From a virus: DNA of 38,007 bases. The translations under genes were made by a program, and so were the position numbers. Each line of letters opens with the position of its first letter. Within the stretch, counting starts at the first letter, position 1. The stretch spans positions 1 through 38,007 of the IMG/VR virus record IMGVR_UViG_3300010885_028659; one strand, 5' to 3'. Below, in pieces: positions 34,160-38,007 of this stretch. The notes under the pieces were generated by a model. It saw only the letters and a program-made list of their open reading frames with translations. It was not told where the DNA came from and searched no databases.

Positions 34160-35196
34160 TATAACCAACCTCCAGTTCCATCATTAGCCTTAACCAGAGC
34201 ACCTTTTGCAAATCCTTGCAGACTAAATTCATTGCTAGTCTTGTTGCGGCTGTATGTTGGCATTAGACTTAAATTAACATTTAGGCTAGTTGGCATCTTT
34301 TGTTTTTCGCCTTTTACAGTGCAACTAATATAATCTACATCATTTGGCAATGAATAACTGAAACTGGTTACAACTACTGGTATATGGTCAAAGGTATAAA
34401 TTCCGTATGCATCTAAGAACAGAACTGGCGGCGGTGTGCCAGCCAATTGGTCTTTACCATAAAACATTTTAGTAACACTGCGGAAAAAATGCAACATTGC
34501 AACCATATATTCTGCTTCTGCAGGATAGTTTGCAGTAAATGTTCCTGTAATATTGATACCATCTACACTGCTATGCTGATAAGCAGGCGTAGTATAATTG
34601 GTATGAACAAGGTTCATCATATCATAACTTGCCTTGTGGGTAACTTCAATCGTAGGAGTATATGGAAACAACACGCCGCCTAAATCTGCAAGTGGAGAAA
34701 ATACTGCACTTGCTCCGATAAACTTACCAGTTTGGTCATAAATGATTACACGATCTTCACTATCATCCTGCCATGCAACATTGCTTGCGCCATTACTTGG
34801 TTGCAATAATTGTTCATTGGTAGCACCCTGAGAGATACCGCTGCCATATAAACGCCCATTGGTTGGGTCCATTGTTGCACCGCCAGTTAATCCGCTTACA
34901 AAACCATTTAACGCACTGTTTATTGCAGTATCAACTAACTGAGTTTTTAAACTTTGTGTGCCATATTGACTGATATTATTAATTCCGTAGTTAGCATAAC
35001 TTTGTGCAGGCAAACGATATCCAACTGTGCCTGGTACTTGATTGGTTGGAGTATAGCCAGCAAAAGCAGCAATATTATTCAATACACCATTGCCAATAGG
35101 CTGTGATTGTCCTGGATTATAAAATACAGGATTTTGTTGATTTGCAAATGGAGTTCTGCTATAATATTGTTGTGGTGAAAAATTAAATAAAGCCAT
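34159..35196 (-). CDS. 48: Baseplate tail-tube cap protein, gp48-like
   Basis: 345 residues, near T4 gp48 (364). The C-terminal two thirds carry the family pattern: LFPYTPTIEVTHKASYDMMN, NYTTPAYQHSSVDGINITGT, FTANYPAEAEYMVAMLHFFR, SVTKMFYGKDQLAGTPPPVL, then PVVVTSFSYSLPNDVDYISC and MPTSLNVNLSLMPTYSRNKT. The N-terminal ~130 residues are Asn, Gln and Gly rich and probably extended. gp48 sits on top of the hub and starts tail-tube polymerisation with gp54; a gp54 assignment is the main alternative, since both share the tube-like fold. It is the first gene of the leftward late operon, with Shine-Dalgarno GAGGT and a late-promoter-like box 16 nt before the ATG. Confidence 0.82.
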   Translation of the reverse strand: MALFNFSPQQYYSRTPFANQQNPVFYNPGQSQPIGNGVLNNIAAFAGYTPTNQVPGTVGYRLPAQSYANYGINNISQYGTQSLKTQLVDTAINSALNGFVSGLTGGATMDPTNGRLYGSGISQGATNEQLLQPSNGASNVAWQDDSEDRVIIYDQTGKFIGASAVFSPLADLGGVLFPYTPTIEVTHKASYDMMNLVHTNYTTPAYQHSSVDGINITGTFTANYPAEAEYMVAMLHFFRSVTKMFYGKDQLAGTPPPVLFLDAYGIYTFDHIPVVVTSFSYSLPNDVDYISCTVKGEKQKMPTSLNVNLSLMPTYSRNKTSNEFSLQGFAKGALVKANDGTGGWL

Positions 35197-35212
35197 GACT
35201 ACCTCAGAAAAA

Positions 35213-35219
35213 TATTTAT
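35213..35219 (-). promoter_or_regulatory. T4-type late promoter box (ATAAATA) of the baseplate operon
   Basis: The minus strand reads TTAATAAATATTT, 16 nt before the gp48-like ATG, in the 53-nt divergent gap. It should be read by the gp55 encoded on the other side of the same gap. Confidence 0.65.
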
Positions 35220-35237
35220 TAATTTATAATAACCATA

Positions 35238-35243
35238 TATAAT
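35238..35243 (+). promoter_or_regulatory. Sigma70-like -10 box of the gp55 gene
   Basis: The plus strand has a perfect TATAAT followed by AGTAAC and the ATG at 35250. No good -35 is visible at the proper distance (tttatt at 35215-35220 is weak). Only six nt separate the box from the ATG, so a transcript would be nearly leaderless. Confidence 0.45.
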
Positions 35244-35249
35244 AGTAAC

Positions 35250-36083
35250 ATGACAAATAAACGCACTCCTTACTTAACCAACAAAGAACTACTCAAAGAA
35301 ATTGCTAGAAGCAAGAATACTTACTGTTCATTTCTTACAGAAGAAGATAAGATTTATGATCTTATTCTTCCAAGTTTATCTAAGATAAACCAACGAACTG
35401 TTGCAGAAGCTAAACGTGCTCGTGCTGACCGAATGGGAAAGCAAGCATGGGAAGCAATGACTGCAACAGGCGTAAAAACCAAACAAGATGCTCATGCTGT
35501 TGATTGGCATACTATCAAGAAAACTGATGTAGTTTTTAGAATTGTATGTTGGGATCATATTCCACTTGCGCCAGGTCGTAAGAAAACGCCAAAGAGCAGC
35601 GCCGACCATCATGTCAAAGTTAATTTCCCACCATTTCAACACTATCGTTATAATGAAAATGATGAACTTATTTGTTGCGGCAAAAGCCACTGGGAAGGCG
35701 GCATTGCCAATGGATGGTTTAATAAAGACCATGGCAAGATGACTCCTATGTTGGCTCGCATGTTTATTAAGCTATGTGAACGATATGGCAGTAAAGGTAA
35801 CTGGCGTGGGTATACATACAATGATGAGATGCGTTCTCAGGCATTGTTACAGTTATCACAGGTAGGGCTACAATTTGACGAAAGCAAATCTAATAATCCT
35901 TTTGCTTATTACACTGCTACTATCACCAATAGCTTTACTAGAGTTCTTAACGTTGAAAAACGCAACCAAAACCTTCGTGACGACATCCTCGAAGCAAATG
36001 GATTGAATCCAAGTTATACTCGCCAAACCAATAATGCCTTTAAGGGTGGCGTAGGCGGCAGCGGCATTGATGGTATAGAATAA
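35250..36083 (+). CDS. 55: RNA polymerase sigma factor for late transcription, gp55
   Basis: 277 residues. The C-terminal half carries the gp55 core known from marine T4-like phages: MFIKLCERYGSKGNWRGYTY, NDEMRSQALLQLSQVGLQFD, ESKSNNPFAYYTATITNSFT, RVLNVEKRNQNLRDDILEAN, then GLNPSYTRQ, corresponding to sigma region 2. The N-terminus (TPYLTNKELLKEIARSKNTY, FLTEEDKIYDLILPSLSKIN) is helical. A middle part with IVCWDHIPLAPGRKKTPKSS and ICCGKSHWEGGIANGWFNKD is extra compared with T4 gp55 (185 residues). gp55 directs host RNA polymerase to TATAAATA late promoters. The C-terminus is Gly-rich and shows no obvious hydrophobic clamp-binding tail like that of T4 gp55. It leads the rightward block and faces the late baseplate operon. 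Confidence 0.9.
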   Translation: MTNKRTPYLTNKELLKEIARSKNTYCSFLTEEDKIYDLILPSLSKINQRTVAEAKRARADRMGKQAWEAMTATGVKTKQDAHAVDWHTIKKTDVVFRIVCWDHIPLAPGRKKTPKSSADHHVKVNFPPFQHYRYNENDELICCGKSHWEGGIANGWFNKDHGKMTPMLARMFIKLCERYGSKGNWRGYTYNDEMRSQALLQLSQVGLQFDESKSNNPFAYYTATITNSFTRVLNVEKRNQNLRDDILEANGLNPSYTRQTNNAFKGGVGGSGIDGIE

Positions 36084-36086
36084 TTA

Positions 36087-36115
36087 TTGACAAACAATTT
36101 TTACTATAGTATAGT
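36087..36115 (+). promoter_or_regulatory. Sigma70-like promoter of the gp47 gene
   Basis: A perfect TTGACA at 36087-36092, a 17-nt spacer and TATAGT at 36110-36115 precede the ATG at 36122 by six nt. The -35 and spacing are ideal for a bacterial housekeeping sigma factor, which fits early expression. The predicted start of transcription falls at or within a few nt of the ATG. Confidence 0.7.
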
Positions 36116-36121
36116 AAGAAC

Positions 36122-37135
36122 ATGTCCAACTTATTCCGCAAAGCAGCCATATTCACCGACCTACACTTAGGTTATAAGAGCAACAGCCAACAGTTTCTCG
36201 CAGACTGCGAGAACTATATGACATGGTTTATTGATCTTGTCAAGAGTGAGAATTGTGACACAGTTCTCTTTCTTGGCGATTTTCATGATACACGAAACTC
36301 ACTAAACATTAATACTATGGAAGTGAGCCTACGATCACTTGATCGTCTTAATGACCTTGGGTTGCGTGTTATCTTTATTCCAGGTAACCATGACCTATAT
36401 CATAAAGACCGTCGCACCATTACAAGTGTGCGCTATATTCAAAAGTTTAAGAATATTGAATTGGTTGAAAATCAACATACAGAAGGCGATGTAACCTTTG
36501 TTCCATGGTTGATTGGCGAAGAATATAAGAGTATGCGAAAGATTCGTTCAAAATATGTTATGGGACATTTTGAACTACCACACTTTAAGATGAACGCTAT
36601 GGTTGAAATGCCTGACCATGGTGGACTTAAAGCTGACGATTTTGGTGGAATTGATACTGTCTTTACAGGTCATTTTCATAAACGTCAGATTAAAGGCAAT
36701 GTGCATTATATTGGAAACGCCTTTCCGCATAACTATGCGGATGCGTGGGATGACGAGCGTGGCGCAATGATACTGCAATGGGGTGCGGACCCCGTGTATC
36801 ATAATTGGACAAGCGCCCCTCGTTATCGCACGTTGAATCTTATTCAAATGCTTGAAACACCTGAACAACACCTAGATGATCGAACCTATGCTCGCATTCA
36901 GCTAGATGTATCAATTTCATATGAAGAAGCTAACTTTATTAAAGAAGAAATGCAAAAAACATACAATGTTCGTGAATTGAGTTTAATTCAACATCGTGGT
37001 GAAGTTTTAACTGAAAATGCTATTGGTGACGTTGCTTTTGAAAGTGTAGACCAGATTGTATTGAGTCAAATAAGTAATCTCGATACTCAGCATTATGATA
37101 CTAAGTTGCTTATGGAAATTTATAATAGTCTATGA
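36122..37135 (+). CDS. 47: Recombination endonuclease subunit gp47 (Mre11/SbcD-like)
   Basis: 337 residues, matching T4 gp47 (339). All calcineurin-like phosphoesterase motifs are present: D13 and H15 (FTDLHLG), D53 and H55 (LGDFHD), N89, H90 and D91 (PGNHD), H149 (MGHFE), and H184 and H186 (TGHFHKR). These bind two metal ions for the nuclease reaction. With gp46 it forms the Mre11/Rad50-type complex that resects DNA ends for recombination-dependent replication and degrades host DNA. It has its own sigma70-like promoter. Its stop overlaps the ATG of the next gene (ATGA). Confidence 0.95.
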   Translation: MSNLFRKAAIFTDLHLGYKSNSQQFLADCENYMTWFIDLVKSENCDTVLFLGDFHDTRNSLNINTMEVSLRSLDRLNDLGLRVIFIPGNHDLYHKDRRTITSVRYIQKFKNIELVENQHTEGDVTFVPWLIGEEYKSMRKIRSKYVMGHFELPHFKMNAMVEMPDHGGLKADDFGGIDTVFTGHFHKRQIKGNVHYIGNAFPHNYADAWDDERGAMILQWGADPVYHNWTSAPRYRTLNLIQMLETPEQHLDDRTYARIQLDVSISYEEANFIKEEMQKTYNVRELSLIQHRGEVLTENAIGDVAFESVDQIVLSQISNLDTQHYDTKLLMEIYNSL

Positions 37136-37851
37136 AACTTTATAAGGGCGTAAAACTTTATTCAAAATTGACTCCTGAAATATGGTATCGTCGTGATGAA
37201 CCATTTTCAGAAAATTTTAATGCATCTGATCCTTATGAATTTAAACACATATTTGAAAATAAATTTTCAGTAATATATCATATAGATAAGTTTGGGTTTA
37301 GAAATTATAATGAAATGAATGGCAATTTTTGGTTTTTTGGTTGTAGTCATGTGTTTTGTGAAGCTCTTGAATACGAAAAAAGTTTTCCATACCTAATAGC
37401 AAAAGAATTTCACGTCCCTTTTTATAATTTTGGCACACTTGGCGGAAGTATTGATTTGATTGCAAGGCTTTTGTTCAAATTAAAAAACAAATTAAAAGAT
37501 AAAACTTTAATTATTTTTTTACCGCAACATAGTAGATATGAAACATTAATTTTTGACAAATTTTATAACATAGTTTCAAATCACGAGATATATCTTGAAA
37601 ATCTGCCAAATAAAAATGTTGAAGATTCACTTAACTATAGGTTAATAAAAAATATTATGATGATAAAAAGCATAACTGAAAATAACAAAGTGCATTTTTT
37701 TTCCACTTACACTAATGAAATATTACAAAAAAATTTACAAATAAATTTAATACCAGAAAATTTACTAGTAGATTATGCGTATGATAATATGCATTTTGGT
37801 GAAATAACAAATAAAAATATTGCAAATTTCATATTAAACAGTATACAATGA
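37132..37851 (+). CDS. SGNH/GDSL-hydrolase-like protein
   Basis: 239 residues, rich in Asn, Lys, Ile and Phe. GDSL-type elements in the right order are visible: WFFGCSHVF with Ser72 as possible nucleophile, FYNFGTLGGS (the block with Gly), IIFLPQHSRYE, and near the end YDNMHFGE with Asp218 and His221 spaced as in the catalytic D-x-x-H. Such enzymes are esterases or acyl-hydrolases acting on lipids or on O-acetyl groups of sugars. The DNA is clearly more AT-rich than gp47 and gp55, with long A and T runs, suggesting a recently gained cargo gene between the gp47 and gp46 genes. It overlaps gp47 by ATGA and ends 6 nt before gp46. Function is inferred from motif spacing. Confidence 0.65.
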   Translation: MKLYKGVKLYSKLTPEIWYRRDEPFSENFNASDPYEFKHIFENKFSVIYHIDKFGFRNYNEMNGNFWFFGCSHVFCEALEYEKSFPYLIAKEFHVPFYNFGTLGGSIDLIARLLFKLKNKLKDKTLIIFLPQHSRYETLIFDKFYNIVSNHEIYLENLPNKNVEDSLNYRLIKNIMMIKSITENNKVHFFSTYTNEILQKNLQINLIPENLLVDYAYDNMHFGEITNKNIANFILNSIQ

Positions 37852-37857
37852 GGTATT

Positions 37858-38007
37858 ATGTTAAAAATCAATAGTCTAACAGCTAAGAATTTCATGAGCG
37901 TGGGCAATGCGACCCAAGCCGTGAATTTTGACCGTAGTGACCTAACCTTGGTGTTAGGTGAAAATTTAGATTTAGGAGGTGATGACACTGGTGCTAGAAA
38001 TGGCACG
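37858..38007 (+). CDS. 46: Recombination endonuclease subunit gp46 (Rad50/SbcC-like), N-terminus only
   Basis: The first 50 codons, from an ATG at 37858 with Shine-Dalgarno GAGGT, run off the right edge. The product begins MLKINSLTAKNFMSVGNATQ and continues LTLVLGENLDLGGDD to ARNGT. This is the phage gp46 start: a short beta-sheet followed by an ABC-ATPase Walker A loop (G34 onward) cut by the window edge before the expected GKT. gp46 supplies the ATPase and coiled-coil arm for the gp47 nuclease. Order and spacing (47, cargo gene, 46) support the call. Confidence 0.9.
   Translation, partial: MLKINSLTAKNFMSVGNATQAVNFDRSDLTLVLGENLDLGGDDTGARNGT

Noticed and set aside
35376-35732. Minus-strand 118-codon frame opposite gp55
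   Set aside because: gp55 has clear sigma-family sequence on the plus strand; the antisense frame shows nothing.
37773-38006. Minus-strand frame at the right edge
   Set aside because: The plus strand encodes the end of the SGNH-like gene and the gp46 start with its Shine-Dalgarno and Walker A loop.
1-38007. tRNA genes, insertion sequences, attachment sites or strong terminators
   Set aside because: No cloverleaf, transposase, terminal inverted repeat or GC-rich hairpin with a T run was noticed by eye. A tRNAscan or terminator search was not possible.

Overview
The window is part of the genome of a T4-like myovirus (tailed, contractile dsDNA phage), most like the marine T4-like group (cyanophage and pelagiphage relatives). 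The evidence is a nearly complete T4-type baseplate gene set, a late sigma factor gp55, the start of the gp47/gp46 recombination nuclease pair, AT-rich DNA, overlapping start and stop codons, and tail proteins with motifs I know from marine T4-like phages. There are no bacterial housekeeping genes and I see no tRNA or rRNA. The host cannot be read from this window.

Two divergent blocks meet at about 35.2 kb. The minus-strand block (35196 down to 1) is the late baseplate and tail-fibre module. In transcription order it holds a gp48-like tail-tube cap, gp53, a large hub protein in the gp27 position, a gp5-like hub spike, gp25, gp6, a giant 4839-residue gp7-like wedge protein (14.5 kb, 38% of the window), and a small conserved structural protein. 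Then come two fibre proteins, a glycine-rich adhesin-like protein, a five-gene cluster of small genes including a 2-oxoglutarate/Fe(II) oxygenase, and two more fibre proteins, the last running off the left edge. Three fibres share one N-terminal module and differ in their C-terminal parts, as expected for a host-range cassette.

The plus-strand block (35250 to the right edge) holds gp55, gp47 (Mre11/SbcD-like), an unusually AT-rich SGNH-hydrolase-like gene and the first 50 codons of gp46 (Rad50/SbcC-like).

Control looks simple. Six minus-strand copies of ATAAATA, 15 to 29 nt before start codons, match the T4 late promoter (consensus TATAAATA). The two plus-strand leading genes have sigma70-like -10 boxes six nt from the ATG. 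The gp55 gene therefore lies back to back with a late operon its product should switch on, and the two promoters overlap.

The most unusual features are the giant wedge protein (a seven-repeat FG-GAP propeller split by inserted modules, three CBM5/12-like modules, and repeated beta-sandwich modules) and the gp5-like spike. The spike lacks the T4 lysozyme between its OB fold and beta-helix, but carries a C-terminal extension with two regions that resemble cell-wall-degrading domains. No stretch longer than 300 bases lacks a gene.
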